37,342 nucleotides of DNA. It comes from a virus. Below, piece after piece: positions 20,845 through 29,854 of the stretch (its first letter is position 1; the number at the start of each line of letters is the position of its first letter). Location: IMG/VR virus record IMGVR_UViG_3300009158_000009, positions 1 through 37,342 of that record. The stretch is one strand, 5' to 3'. The notes under the pieces were generated by a model. The model saw only the letters and a list, made by a program, of their open reading frames with translations. It was not told where the DNA came from and searched no databases. The translations under genes and the position numbers were made by a program.

Positions 20845-22125
20845 TTAGCGTGAGCCGCGAATGGCGCGGCTTGCACGTCGGCCAGTGGTGTTGGGAATCG
20901 CGCTGGCAAGGTTCTCTGGCGCGTATGGGTCCGTTGAATACCCGAATGAGAATCGCGTTGGGTCTCCTGACGACCCAGCGGAAAGGTCTGTTGCCGGACC
21001 GGCTGGCGCAGGTTGACGTGCGGCAACGGCTGCCGATAGGCTGGCTGAGTTGTCGCCCACCTGGGTAGTCATGCTGCGCCGCATCCGGTCAGCATTCGCA
21101 TCCATCCGGGTAGCGCCGATGTCTGACGAGAACCCGCCACGGCCTGGGCGCGCTGCATCCAACTGGTTAAACGTAGAAAGGTTCTGCGCGTCCTTGGCTG
21201 CTGCCGCTGCGTTAATTGGAGCTTGCTCGGACGCCGTCATCCTGGCCGGCAGGTTGCGAGTAGACCCGCCAAAAGCGCCTTCGAAATGTTGATACTGCGT
21301 GTTTGGGTCCGCCTGCTCCACGTCCTCGTACCCTGGCGTGCCGGTTCTGAGAGACGCCGCAACCGATGGGTCAAAGTCCGAGAAGCTCGTGCCTGACGCT
21401 GTCCTTCCGACAGGTGCCGCTGCCATACTTGCCGCAGGAGCCGCTGCAACGCCTGCTGCCGCAGGAGCCGCGCCGAATAGCGCCGTGCCAGCTTCCGCAG
21501 AGCTGATGCCGCCAGACGCAGGAGCGCCGATGCCGAGGGCCTTCTTAAGCGCCTCGTCCGAATTTGCTTGCCCTGCCGCGTCTGGAGCGCCAGCCGCCAT
21601 GCCAAGCTTCGTGCCCATGGACACCGCCGAACCTATCGCGCCAGACAATGCTTCGCGCTTGCGCTTTGCTTCCGCCGCCGCACGCTGGCCCTCGTAGTAC
21701 GCAAGCTGGCTGCGTGCGTGCTCCTGCTCTTTCGAGCGAAGGTCTGCAAGCTGTGCCGCATACCGCGCTTGAATCTCTGGCGCCTGCTGCATCGCTTGAC
21801 GCTGAAGCCCCGCCTGCTGCTGCGCGGTCCCGCGATTAGCCATGCCCTGCAAGTCCTGGAGGGTGCGCCCACGAGCGTAGGCCATGCCGGCCTGCCCTTG
21901 AGTCGTTCCGCCAGACGCGACGCGGTGTAGAGGCGCTAGGGCCGCCTTCTCAGCGTCTTCGGCGTCGGTCACGCCAAAGAGACCGCCAAGAGCCTTGGAG
22001 ATAAACGGAGTCGCGGCACCCGCCACGCCTCCAATGACTGCACCCACTGGGCCGCCAAACGAGGCACCCGTGGCAGCGCCGGATGCTCCACTCTTCAGCG
22101 CGTCGTACTCGTCTGGGTATGCCAT
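20845..22125 (-). CDS. Internal virion / ejection protein with glycine-zipper membrane segment
   Basis: This 426-residue protein starts at ATG 22125. A Gly/Ala zipper at residues 14-50 (GAATGASFGGPVGAVIGGVAG, then ALGGLFG) is typical of phage ejection proteins that enter membranes. Residues about 90-160 are coiled coil (AAQLADLRSKEQEHARSQLAY) and the C-terminal half is disordered and Ala/Pro-rich. The next two genes down encode larger proteins of the same character. The ribosome site is weak (GAGAAC). Confidence 0.6.
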   Translation of the reverse strand: MAYPDEYDALKSGASGAATGASFGGPVGAVIGGVAGAATPFISKALGGLFGVTDAEDAEKAALAPLHRVASGGTTQGQAGMAYARGRTLQDLQGMANRGTAQQQAGLQRQAMQQAPEIQARYAAQLADLRSKEQEHARSQLAYYEGQRAAAEAKRKREALSGAIGSAVSMGTKLGMAAGAPDAAGQANSDEALKKALGIGAPASGGISSAEAGTALFGAAPAAAGVAAAPAASMAAAPVGRTASGTSFSDFDPSVAASLRTGTPGYEDVEQADPNTQYQHFEGAFGGSTRNLPARMTASEQAPINAAAAAKDAQNLSTFNQLDAARPGRGGFSSDIGATRMDANADRMRRSMTTQVGDNSASLSAAVAARQPAPAGPATDLSAGSSGDPTRFSFGYSTDPYAPENLASAIPNTTGRRASRAIRGSR

Positions 22126-22132
22126 GGTGTTC

Positions 22133-25100
22133 TCAGTGCTTCGCTTCAGAGGTAATACGCTTGTCCAGCCCGCTCTTCAAGCCAACAACGACAGCAATGT
22201 TCGAGAGGGCAAGGCCGAAGCCAGTGTCAAGGATCGAGACTGGCCCCCCTTCGGTGTAGGCCACAGAAATCTTCTGGCCCTTCTGCTCGCGAACGTGAAC
22301 CTCAAACTGCGCACGGCCTTGCGCGTCGATGACGGCCTTCATCTGGTCGTGCGTCCATGACGCTATCTGGGGGTTCGCCCGTGATGTCGTGTAGTCCGTC
22401 CATAGGTCAAGCTCGGCCTGCCCATAGTCCGCAATCCCGGTCCCGACTGCCGGTGTCGCTGTCCCCAGAAGACGGACCCGCTTGAGCCGCTGGAATCCTT
22501 GCACGTTGTTCATCGCAATGGGTGCTGTCTGCACATTCATCGTTACGAAGTTCTTGGTGGGAACTCCGTACCCGCGTGTCGTGTCGTAATAACGCGTTGT
22601 GTCGTACGTGTATGCGAACGCTTGGTCGAACCCAAAATATGCGTCGGCCTTGCACGCAAGCCATACGTCCATGCCGACGAGGGCAACGTGAAACATCCCG
22701 CGACCAAGGTAGTCCGACTGCCCCGGCGAAATGAACTTCGACCACGTGCCCGTCTGATAGTTGAAGATGAGAATCTGAGCAGGCGGGCTCTGGTTGAACA
22801 CGTCAATCTTTGAAAAGTGACAGACGAACCAGACCTCGCGGTTGGCGGGGTAGTGCGTCGTCGAGGTGATGTACGGGTAGAGCTTCAGCGTCTCCCAGAC
22901 CTTGACCATCGGGTTGACCTCAAGAGCCGGGGTGAGAAGCTCCAGGCCACGGGTGCTCTGGAAGAACACGCCCACTGGCGTTTCAACAACGCTTCGATGG
23001 TCGATGCATCCGACGCCCGACGGCAGGTTGAACGGTTCGCCCAGCGAAGGACCGTTGCCGCTCGCATCCGGGAAAGTGCCCGGTACGACGTAGACATCTT
23101 GGTTCTTGAAGACGATAAGGTTGCCATTCAACGAAGCCAAGCCCATCACTGGACCGCCGTCGCCGATGGTGATGGTCAGCTGCTCGTTGAACCCAGGGCC
23201 TTCAGTCGGCGTGATAGGCTTCGAGAACCAAACGACGGTCGTGTCGTCCGCGCCGCCAAGCACGAGTCGATTCTGATGCACGCACATCGCCTTCGCCGCT
23301 GGAGGCGGAACGTTGTCGAGGATGCCACCTGTCGTGTAAAGGTAAGGCTCTGACAGGATGCCGTTGTAGGCTTTCGTCCCGCCGTCGAAGCACGTAAGGT
23401 TCGTCGTCACGAGTCCAAGCGGGACCGTGCCCGTCCCGTTGTAGGCCCCGTCGTATGCCCTGGCCGTGTATGGCACGACTGCGCGGGTGACGTTGCGGTC
23501 GATGACGAAGTCTGACGCCGAGTTACCGAAGTTTGAGAACGGCATCCGATACAAGACCGTCGAGAACGGTTCGGCTGTCGTGTACGGCTGCGTGACCATG
23601 CGGCGAGGGTCCGATGCTGCCGTGCTCAGCCGGTTCGTCAGCTCAAGACGTGGCGCAAAGAACCCGTACTGGAATACGGATACCAGCCCACCAGTGTATG
23701 CGGGAGCGTCGCCTTCGAGCTTCAGAGGAGCCCCAATAATTTCAGCGCAGATGGTGTACTGTGTAGGCAGGGATGGGGCCGAACGACTTATGCGCCCAGT
23801 CCCATCAACATACTCATACGTCCAACGCATGAGAAAGTCGCCACCGGCATCAGCCGGGCTGTAGATGCTTGCTTTACCAAAGTCGGTGTCACTTATATTG
23901 TCGCCTGTGTTTCCGCCCCACCCAGGCGCGCTTCTGGGTGCCCATACAAACAACCCTTGGCTGTCCCCAACATACATCCCTTGGCTGGGATTATTGCCGA
24001 ATATCGCCGGGTTGTTGTGATAGCGACCGTAGTAATGCTGACCGATTGCACCGGCTTGGCTAAACCCAGATGTCGATGGGCTGATTGAGCTAAACTGTGA
24101 AATACGCGGGTCCGAATAAGCGGACTCGTAGTTTGCTGAAGGAGCCCCGCCCCAAGTAGTGGTCATAAATGACCAGCCATTCCCAGAACTCAGAAACGCG
24201 CTAAGTATCTCGTACCAGCCATTCTTAGCCATGAACCCAGCTTCGTACTTAAAATACGGGCGGGTGATGTTCAAAAGCAGGAAACTTGACGGACCTGGGT
24301 AGCCACCGCCTGTATCCGCATTGTAGTCAAAGAACGCGCACGGCATGTCAGCGTACGCTGCGCCTGCATGGTAAATGCTGGTTGCAGCCGTAGTCAAATA
24401 CACATCAGGAGTGCTGGCCCAGTTAATACTGGTAAAGTCATACTGAGGCCAGACAAGCGGGACAACTTCGTTGCAGCCGACGCCGTCAAACACGGACGGG
24501 ACGCCGCCGTTGATGAACGTATAGTCGCTGAAAACCTGCATCTTACGCCAGTTCTGCGCCGTGTCCTCGTAGTCGAGGGCAAAGACTTGTTGCGTTCCCT
24601 TGGCTACACCGTCTCGAAGGCCCGACGACAAGAACCCTCGGCTCGTTACCGTAAGTCGTGGCACGTTGAGCGGCAGCGACGTAACGCGCATCATGTTGGC
24701 CGATTCGACCAACATTCCTGGGTTGTTGCCGTACGTGTACCCAGATGCGCCCGTCTGAACTTCCGGATTGGCCGGCGCATAGGTGATCGTAGTCGTGCCA
24801 GCGTCTGAGCCTACGCGAACCAGCATCGTGTTGCGCTGTCCTTCGTCTCCAGACGGGCTGATAGCGCATCCAACGTCGATGCCGCCTGATACGTTAGCTC
24901 CGAGAACCTGAAGGCCGCTAACAAGCCGCCATGGCCCGCCAAGCGCGCCAATAAGGCAGCTGACGGGTGAGCCACTCGTAACCAACGACGTGTTCAAGGC
25001 GGCGACCACCGGATTCCACTTGTAGACCTCGAAGAAGTTGTTCGAGTTGTGAGGGTCCGCTGCGCCGTACGGCTCTTGACCATTCGGAGTCGTCACGACA

Positions 25101-27232
25101 TTCGCGCTCGTAGAAGTCACCGCCAGAGCTACGTAAGTTCCTGTTGACGCAACCGACCAACGATGCACGCAATGCTCGTATCCACCGGATGAATGATACG
25201 AGGGGCCTCCCGTGTTCACGCCGGAAGCTGGAACGTCAACAAAGACAGCAGGCATCCCAGATGACGGGTGAATTGTGTGCGCCAAGCCTGAAGTCAGTGT
25301 GCCAGCACCAGACACCAACGGTGGGCCAACAACATGAGAGATTGCTGCGGTTGAGTTGACCGCCGGGTACGCATATACAGTCCTCCCATCTTCAATCGCA
25401 ATCTCCGTAATATGTCCTGCGCTGTCCACATATACGGTAGCTTGAGCCAGTTGCACATGCGCCGTCCCAGAACCACTTCCTACTCCAGTCGCGACGAACA
25501 CGATGTTAACGGTGTTCGCAGAAGCTCCAATAAGCGTGAAGTCTGTCGAACCTATGGTGGCAATCTTATACCGTTGACCAATAACAAAGCTTCCCGCACT
25601 CGCTGTTGGGCCAAAAATGAAGCTTCCAGTGTATGTTCCTGACGTATACGTGCCAGACGTGGATGTCCAGGTGATCCAGTTAGTTTGCACCGCTGGGATA
25701 CTCGGGGCCGTCGCTGCTCCCGATGGGTACACGTGACTGTTCTGCGGATATACTGCTGCTGCCGTGATGTTCGGCATGTCGGTTGCGGTATACGGAGCGA
25801 TTGGCGTGTACGATCCAAGCGATGCTGCCACGGAGTACTGCTGTACGCTTGCTGTTGTCCCAACGAGGCCGGTAAGAGTCAAAGCTGTTTCAAAGAACAA
25901 AGGTGGTATCGTAGGCTCCGCGTAACCAATGTTCGCCCCGAGATTAGCTGCGCTCGTGACGACTACACTTGCCGAAAACCGAGCTGGGCCAAGTGCCGTT
26001 GCAAAGATGCTGGTGTGGCTGTCCTGCGTCGTAAAGCCGAGCTGCGGCAAGTAGACTTGGTTGGTGTCGCGAGCAACCGTCGATGCCGTCACGACAGCGC
26101 GGCCAAGAACGATGGTCCCGTCGAGCGTGAACGAGTTTGTTGAAGGCCCTGAGTAGTACGACGAGACCGTGCGAGCCGCGAAGGCGACCTTGCCGTCCAA
26201 TGCCGCTTCCTGGTCAAGCACGACGCCACGATGCGCCCACGCGCTGTATCCGCCGCCGGCTGGCACCGTATGGTTGACAAGGTCCGCGACGGACGCGGTC
26301 GTAGTAATGCCTCCGGTCGTTGTGTTTACCGTCTTGGTCACACCGACCAGCGCCGCTGGGACCGTGTTGCTGGCAGGGTCTGCTGCGCCATACACAACCA
26401 GGATGCCGTTTGGCAAGATGGATGGGTGCAGTCCGACAATGTCGAACGCTCGGTGGCATGTCTGGCCTAGACCCGATACTACCGTGGCTTGCGCTGTCGC
26501 GGCACCAGTCGTGATGTCAATCGCAACGCCGCGCACCTTACCAGTTGCCGCCTCTTGCCATGCGACGTAAGACTTCGGGCTGTAGTCCGCTGCCGTGGTG
26601 CGCGTCACCCGAAGGTTGTACAGTACACTGGCCGCGTCGGTAGACGAGCGAAGCAGCGTCGGAGCCAGAACGAATGCCCCGGTATCCACGAGCTGCACGG
26701 CGTAATAGATAGCGTTTCCGCCGCCGACCGTCTGAGCCCCGTAGATAAGGTCGCTGGTGCGCTCTTGCCCGGTGCGCTGCCCGGATACCCACACCGTCAA
26801 ACGGTAGGTGTTCGTCCCGTCCTCGATGGTCTCGGTCTCGATAACCGAGCCGCCCGACGAGGTCACGCTCACGAGTGAACCGACGTACGAAGGGAGCTTG
26901 TTTACGTAGCGCCAGCCATGGGTCGGGTCCGATCCGACGTACTCGTAGAGCGAGCTTCCAGAAGCCATAACAGGACGCGTCCCGTTCTGACCGTAGTACG
27001 CGTCAATCGCCTCAACGGAGCCAGAAGGAGTCGGTACACTGCCACCATAGGCCGTAGCCGGTGCGCCCGACGTGGACTGGACAAGCGTGAAGCCGTGACG
27101 CTTCTCGATACGCCCTGGCCGCCTTACAACCGCTTCGTTGCACTCTACAAGTTCTGGGGGCGGAAGCTGGTCTGGGTCGTCGAACTGGTTAATCCCGCCA
27201 ATGAACGGAATCGAGACTACCTTCGTATCCAT
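22133..27232 (-). CDS. Giant tail hub / stabilisation protein (P22 gp10-like N-terminus)
   Basis: This 1699-residue protein starts at ATG 27232, overlapping the previous stop as TGATG. Residues 8-48 (PFIGGINQFDDPDQLPPPELV, then EKRHGF) resemble the start of P22 gp10-type tail stabilisation or nozzle proteins, which are far shorter. The C-terminal 400 residues (SLNGNLIVFKNQDVYVVPG, then VWLACKADAYFGFD) show the propeller-like pattern of the same family. About 900 residues in between are Ser/Thr/Gly-rich beta material, including a TDFTLIGAS module near 540-590 that also occurs in the decoration-like protein. It probably closes the portal channel and carries surface domains. Confidence 0.65.
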   Translation of the reverse strand: MDTKVVSIPFIGGINQFDDPDQLPPPELVECNEAVVRRPGRIEKRHGFTLVQSTSGAPATAYGGSVPTPSGSVEAIDAYYGQNGTRPVMASGSSLYEYVGSDPTHGWRYVNKLPSYVGSLVSVTSSGGSVIETETIEDGTNTYRLTVWVSGQRTGQERTSDLIYGAQTVGGGNAIYYAVQLVDTGAFVLAPTLLRSSTDAASVLYNLRVTRTTAADYSPKSYVAWQEAATGKVRGVAIDITTGAATAQATVVSGLGQTCHRAFDIVGLHPSILPNGILVVYGAADPASNTVPAALVGVTKTVNTTTGGITTTASVADLVNHTVPAGGGYSAWAHRGVVLDQEAALDGKVAFAARTVSSYYSGPSTNSFTLDGTIVLGRAVVTASTVARDTNQVYLPQLGFTTQDSHTSIFATALGPARFSASVVVTSAANLGANIGYAEPTIPPLFFETALTLTGLVGTTASVQQYSVAASLGSYTPIAPYTATDMPNITAAAVYPQNSHVYPSGAATAPSIPAVQTNWITWTSTSGTYTSGTYTGSFIFGPTASAGSFVIGQRYKIATIGSTDFTLIGASANTVNIVFVATGVGSGSGTAHVQLAQATVYVDSAGHITEIAIEDGRTVYAYPAVNSTAAISHVVGPPLVSGAGTLTSGLAHTIHPSSGMPAVFVDVPASGVNTGGPSYHSSGGYEHCVHRWSVASTGTYVALAVTSTSANVVTTPNGQEPYGAADPHNSNNFFEVYKWNPVVAALNTSLVTSGSPVSCLIGALGGPWRLVSGLQVLGANVSGGIDVGCAISPSGDEGQRNTMLVRVGSDAGTTTITYAPANPEVQTGASGYTYGNNPGMLVESANMMRVTSLPLNVPRLTVTSRGFLSSGLRDGVAKGTQQVFALDYEDTAQNWRKMQVFSDYTFINGGVPSVFDGVGCNEVVPLVWPQYDFTSINWASTPDVYLTTAATSIYHAGAAYADMPCAFFDYNADTGGGYPGPSSFLLLNITRPYFKYEAGFMAKNGWYEILSAFLSSGNGWSFMTTTWGGAPSANYESAYSDPRISQFSSISPSTSGFSQAGAIGQHYYGRYHNNPAIFGNNPSQGMYVGDSQGLFVWAPRSAPGWGGNTGDNISDTDFGKASIYSPADAGGDFLMRWTYEYVDGTGRISRSAPSLPTQYTICAEIIGAPLKLEGDAPAYTGGLVSVFQYGFFAPRLELTNRLSTAASDPRRMVTQPYTTAEPFSTVLYRMPFSNFGNSASDFVIDRNVTRAVVPYTARAYDGAYNGTGTVPLGLVTTNLTCFDGGTKAYNGILSEPYLYTTGGILDNVPPPAAKAMCVHQNRLVLGGADDTTVVWFSKPITPTEGPGFNEQLTITIGDGGPVMGLASLNGNLIVFKNQDVYVVPGTFPDASGNGPSLGEPFNLPSGVGCIDHRSVVETPVGVFFQSTRGLELLTPALEVNPMVKVWETLKLYPYITSTTHYPANREVWFVCHFSKIDVFNQSPPAQILIFNYQTGTWSKFISPGQSDYLGRGMFHVALVGMDVWLACKADAYFGFDQAFAYTYDTTRYYDTTRGYGVPTKNFVTMNVQTAPIAMNNVQGFQRLKRVRLLGTATPAVGTGIADYGQAELDLWTDYTTSRANPQIASWTHDQMKAVIDAQGRAQFEVHVREQKGQKISVAYTEGGPVSILDTGFGLALSNIAVVVGLKSGLDKRITSEAKH

Positions 27233-27651
27233 CAGAAAAGCTCCAGGTGCAGCCGCACGGATTCAGTTGAGCCCTTGGGTGCAACATACCTCAAACGCAT
27301 GATCTTCTGTCCAAGATTCCCTGCGACCGGCACGAGCTGCAAGTTCGGTGATGCCGATGGCATGGCCGAAGCTGAGTTGCCGTTCGTAAGAACCCTGGCA
27401 ATGTTGAACCCAGCTGGCAGCCTGCCTAGCTGGTGCGGGATATCGACCGTCTGCCCAGGCTTGAACGTCACGCCCTGGTTCGGGCGGTTCTTCTGCAAAC
27501 CTGTGACGACTTGACGCGGAGGAGGAGCTGCCCTCGCCGCTTGCGTAGTCTGCTTGACGGCATCTTGAATGTCATCAATCTTCGTGTCGCCAGTAGGTGT
27601 CGGAGCATATGCCTGCGGCTTGCTTACAGCCGTCGTGCCAGTAGCTGCCAT
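27232..27651 (-). CDS. Small head-tail joining protein candidate
   Basis: This 139-residue protein starts at ATG 27651, two bases after the adaptor stop. The first 55 residues are Thr/Pro/Ala-rich, followed by a beta-like domain (GVTFKPGQTVDIPHQLGRLP, then LVPVAGNLGQKIMRLRYVAP). No family is recognised. Position between adaptor and giant tail protein suggests a connector or tail-tip component. Confidence 0.6.
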   Translation of the reverse strand: MAATGTTAVSKPQAYAPTPTGDTKIDDIQDAVKQTTQAARAAPPPRQVVTGLQKNRPNQGVTFKPGQTVDIPHQLGRLPAGFNIARVLTNGNSASAMPSASPNLQLVPVAGNLGQKIMRLRYVAPKGSTESVRLHLELF

Positions 27652-27653
27652 GA

Positions 27654-28619
27654 TTACCTCCAGTAACCGTAGCGGCGGCTCAGGAGCCGGACGTTGCGCA
27701 CGCGCTCAGGTTGCGACCCGTCGCGATCCGAAGCGTGAAGCTGGATACGGGACCAAATCTCGTCGCGGATAGCCTTCAGGCTCGCCGCTTGTTCGATGCT
27801 CTCTTCTTTGAGCAGACACTTGATGGCGACATCCTTGATAACCCAGTCGTCCCACCCTGCGCGACCGTCGATGCGGTCTTGCATGTTCAACATGATGGGC
27901 GGAGCCGGGTAGTACCAGACGCGCAGAGACCCGCTTAGGCGGTCAGGAGCAAGGAGGAGCTTCTCGCGGCCCTTGTCCGAGATGACCCGGTAAAGGGCAA
28001 GCTGAGACGTGCCGGCGTAGATACCGGCTTGGGTGAACATGTTGAGTTCGTCCCACTGCATACGCTTGAGCGGGTTCCAGAACATGCCGGAGGAAGCTCC
28101 AGCAGACCCAAACCAAACGCCCTTAACCTTGTAAAAATCAGACTCGATTGTGGCCGTCACCGAGGCGGACACAACCGCCCCCTGCACGACGACAAGAGTG
28201 TTGTAATCGCTCGTATCGGAAAGAGTCGTGTAGCCATCCCCGGACTCCAGAAGCGTCAACGACGAGATGGTCCCGCCGCCGCCGACGACCGCCGTAGCCG
28301 AAGCTGAGACGTTCGTCCCGAGCTGGAGCTGCACGAGCCCGTTAGAATAACCAGTGCCGCCCGAGACAATCGAGATTGCCCGGACGACACCAGTCTTCCC
28401 TGCGTTCAAAAGGTCATACGCCCCCGTGCCTGTGGTCCCGAAGTCCACGGAGCGCAGGAAGTATTCTTGGTCGAAAAGACATACCCGGTCGTAGAGCTGA
28501 GCCCACGACTCGTTGATGTAGTCGCGCACCTCATCGGAACTCACGAACGCTGAGTTCACCATATCTGCCTCACGGCGGACGAAGGTTTCGAGTTCTGCGA
28601 GTGTGCGCGACCTAGCCAT
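27654..28619 (-). CDS. Head-to-tail adaptor-like protein
   Basis: This 321-residue protein starts at ATG 28619, overlapping the previous stop as TGATG. The N-terminus (LAELETFVRREADMVNSAFVS, then EVRDYINESWAQLYDRV) and C-terminus (AIKCLLKEESIEQAASLKAI) form the helical bundle of podovirus adaptors such as P22 gp4. Between them is an inserted beta domain of about 100 residues (GTGAYDLLNAG, SGGTGYSNGLVQLQLG, ESGDGYTTL). The SGGTGYSNG repeat looks like a surface-exposed insertion. Gene order just before the tail proteins supports the adaptor role. Confidence 0.7.
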   Translation of the reverse strand: MARSRTLAELETFVRREADMVNSAFVSSDEVRDYINESWAQLYDRVCLFDQEYFLRSVDFGTTGTGAYDLLNAGKTGVVRAISIVSGGTGYSNGLVQLQLGTNVSASATAVVGGGGTISSLTLLESGDGYTTLSDTSDYNTLVVVQGAVVSASVTATIESDFYKVKGVWFGSAGASSGMFWNPLKRMQWDELNMFTQAGIYAGTSQLALYRVISDKGREKLLLAPDRLSGSLRVWYYPAPPIMLNMQDRIDGRAGWDDWVIKDVAIKCLLKEESIEQAASLKAIRDEIWSRIQLHASDRDGSQPERVRNVRLLSRRYGYWR

Positions 28620-28891
28620 CAGTACTTCTCCTCGTCCTTATCCTCTTCGCCGACTTCTTCGCCCTCGTCGTCGTCCATGTAGGAATCGCAGATGCGGTGA
28701 ATCTCAGCTTCGATTTTCGCAGCCTTCTTGAAGTCGCCACGCTTCATGCAGTCCCATTGGGCCTTCAGAAGCGGTTCGAGTTCGGCAGACGCACCTTCTT
28801 GCTCGCGCTTCGAAGATGGGGGGGCCTCTTCTTCGTCATCATCCATCGGCTTTTTAGCTCCGAGGATGATGGCTAGTCCGCGACCTTTCAC
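28619..28891 (-). CDS. Small acidic protein in head operon
   Basis: This 90-residue protein starts at GTG 28891, overlapping the previous stop as GTGA. It has a short basic start, an acidic DDDEEEAPPSS stretch, a helical middle (LEPLLKAQWDCMKRGDFKKAA) and a very acidic end (DDDEGEEVGEEDKDEE). No family is recognised. It lies between decoration-like and adaptor genes, so it may assist head completion. Confidence 0.65.
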   Translation of the reverse strand: MKGRGLAIILGAKKPMDDDEEEAPPSSKREQEGASAELEPLLKAQWDCMKRGDFKKAAKIEAEIHRICDSYMDDDEGEEVGEEDKDEEKY

Positions 28892-29826
28892 GCTGACACC
28901 GCGCTTTGCGTGAACTGGATGTCCACGGAAAGGTAAACGGGCGAAGCCTGCGTCACAATGACAGTCCCGAAAGATGTCGCTGCGTTGCAGGTAGCCGTCG
29001 TGGAGCCAAGGTTTGCTGGGACAGTCACCGTGTAGGTCGTTGCCGTTGCTGGAACGCCAACAGCCAGGAGCGCCGCAATGGTCGGCCCGGACTGGTCGAA
29101 CGTTGCCGTAGCAACAGTCGTCGTGTTTGCCGTTCCAGTCGTTCCGCCGCCAAGGCCCGTCGAAGTAAACTGCACACCGATGGCGTTGCTTGAAGCGCCG
29201 ATCAGGGTGAAGTCAGTGTCTCCGACATTGGTGATGGTAAACGACTTGCCGATAGTGAAGCTGCCGGTCGTTGTTGACGTAGCAGCAGCCGTCGTGAGCG
29301 TCATGGTAAGGCCCGCAATCGGGACTCCACCAGAAGCAACGACAGTGACGGGGACGCGGGTAAACGTCGTAGCAAGGCCAGTGCTAAGGGCAACAAACGG
29401 AGAGGTGCCAAGAGCAAACGCCGTGGACACAGACCCGGTTACGCTGGACGCGGGATTGGACGTAGCCACGACTGGACCAGAAGCCGTCGTTTTCCAAATC
29501 TGGAACGTCACGCTGGAAGACGTAATCGCCTCCGGCATGACGAAGTAGTTGACAAGCGGAGACGCGATATAAGACGTGATGCTTGCATCAGCCTTCAAGA
29601 TGTCCGCAACAGAATTGCCCGCATCAAGACTGACCGTAAAACGGCCAGTCGAGAATGCAGTCATGTTGAGGCCGCGCCCCGCCGTTGCGTTGCTCGCAAG
29701 ACCGTATTCATCGGTCGCCACGTTGACAGCGGTGCCCGCCGTATTGACCAGCCAACGCTGGACCATTCGCCCGTGCTTTACGATGTTCGTACCCGAAGTC
29801 GGGTAAAGGTTTCGGTTCAGTGCCAT
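28888..29826 (-). CDS. Capsid decoration / fibre-like protein with TDFTLIGAS module
   Basis: This 312-residue protein starts at ATG 29826 with AGGAG nine bases upstream. It is Ser, Thr, Val and Ala-rich and beta throughout. Residues 189-231 (GSFTIGKSFTITNVGDTDFTL, then GASSNAIGVQF) belong to a recurrent phage surface module, seen again in the giant tail protein. The C-terminus (SPVYLSVDIQFTQSAVS) is short and beta-like. Its position right after the major capsid gene suggests a capsid decoration protein. Confidence 0.6.
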   Translation of the reverse strand: MALNRNLYPTSGTNIVKHGRMVQRWLVNTAGTAVNVATDEYGLASNATAGRGLNMTAFSTGRFTVSLDAGNSVADILKADASITSYIASPLVNYFVMPEAITSSSVTFQIWKTTASGPVVATSNPASSVTGSVSTAFALGTSPFVALSTGLATTFTRVPVTVVASGGVPIAGLTMTLTTAAATSTTTGSFTIGKSFTITNVGDTDFTLIGASSNAIGVQFTSTGLGGGTTGTANTTTVATATFDQSGPTIAALLAVGVPATATTYTVTVPANLGSTTATCNAATSFGTVIVTQASPVYLSVDIQFTQSAVSA

Positions 29827-29854
29827 GAGTTAGGCTCCTTTCTTAGCCTGTGGC

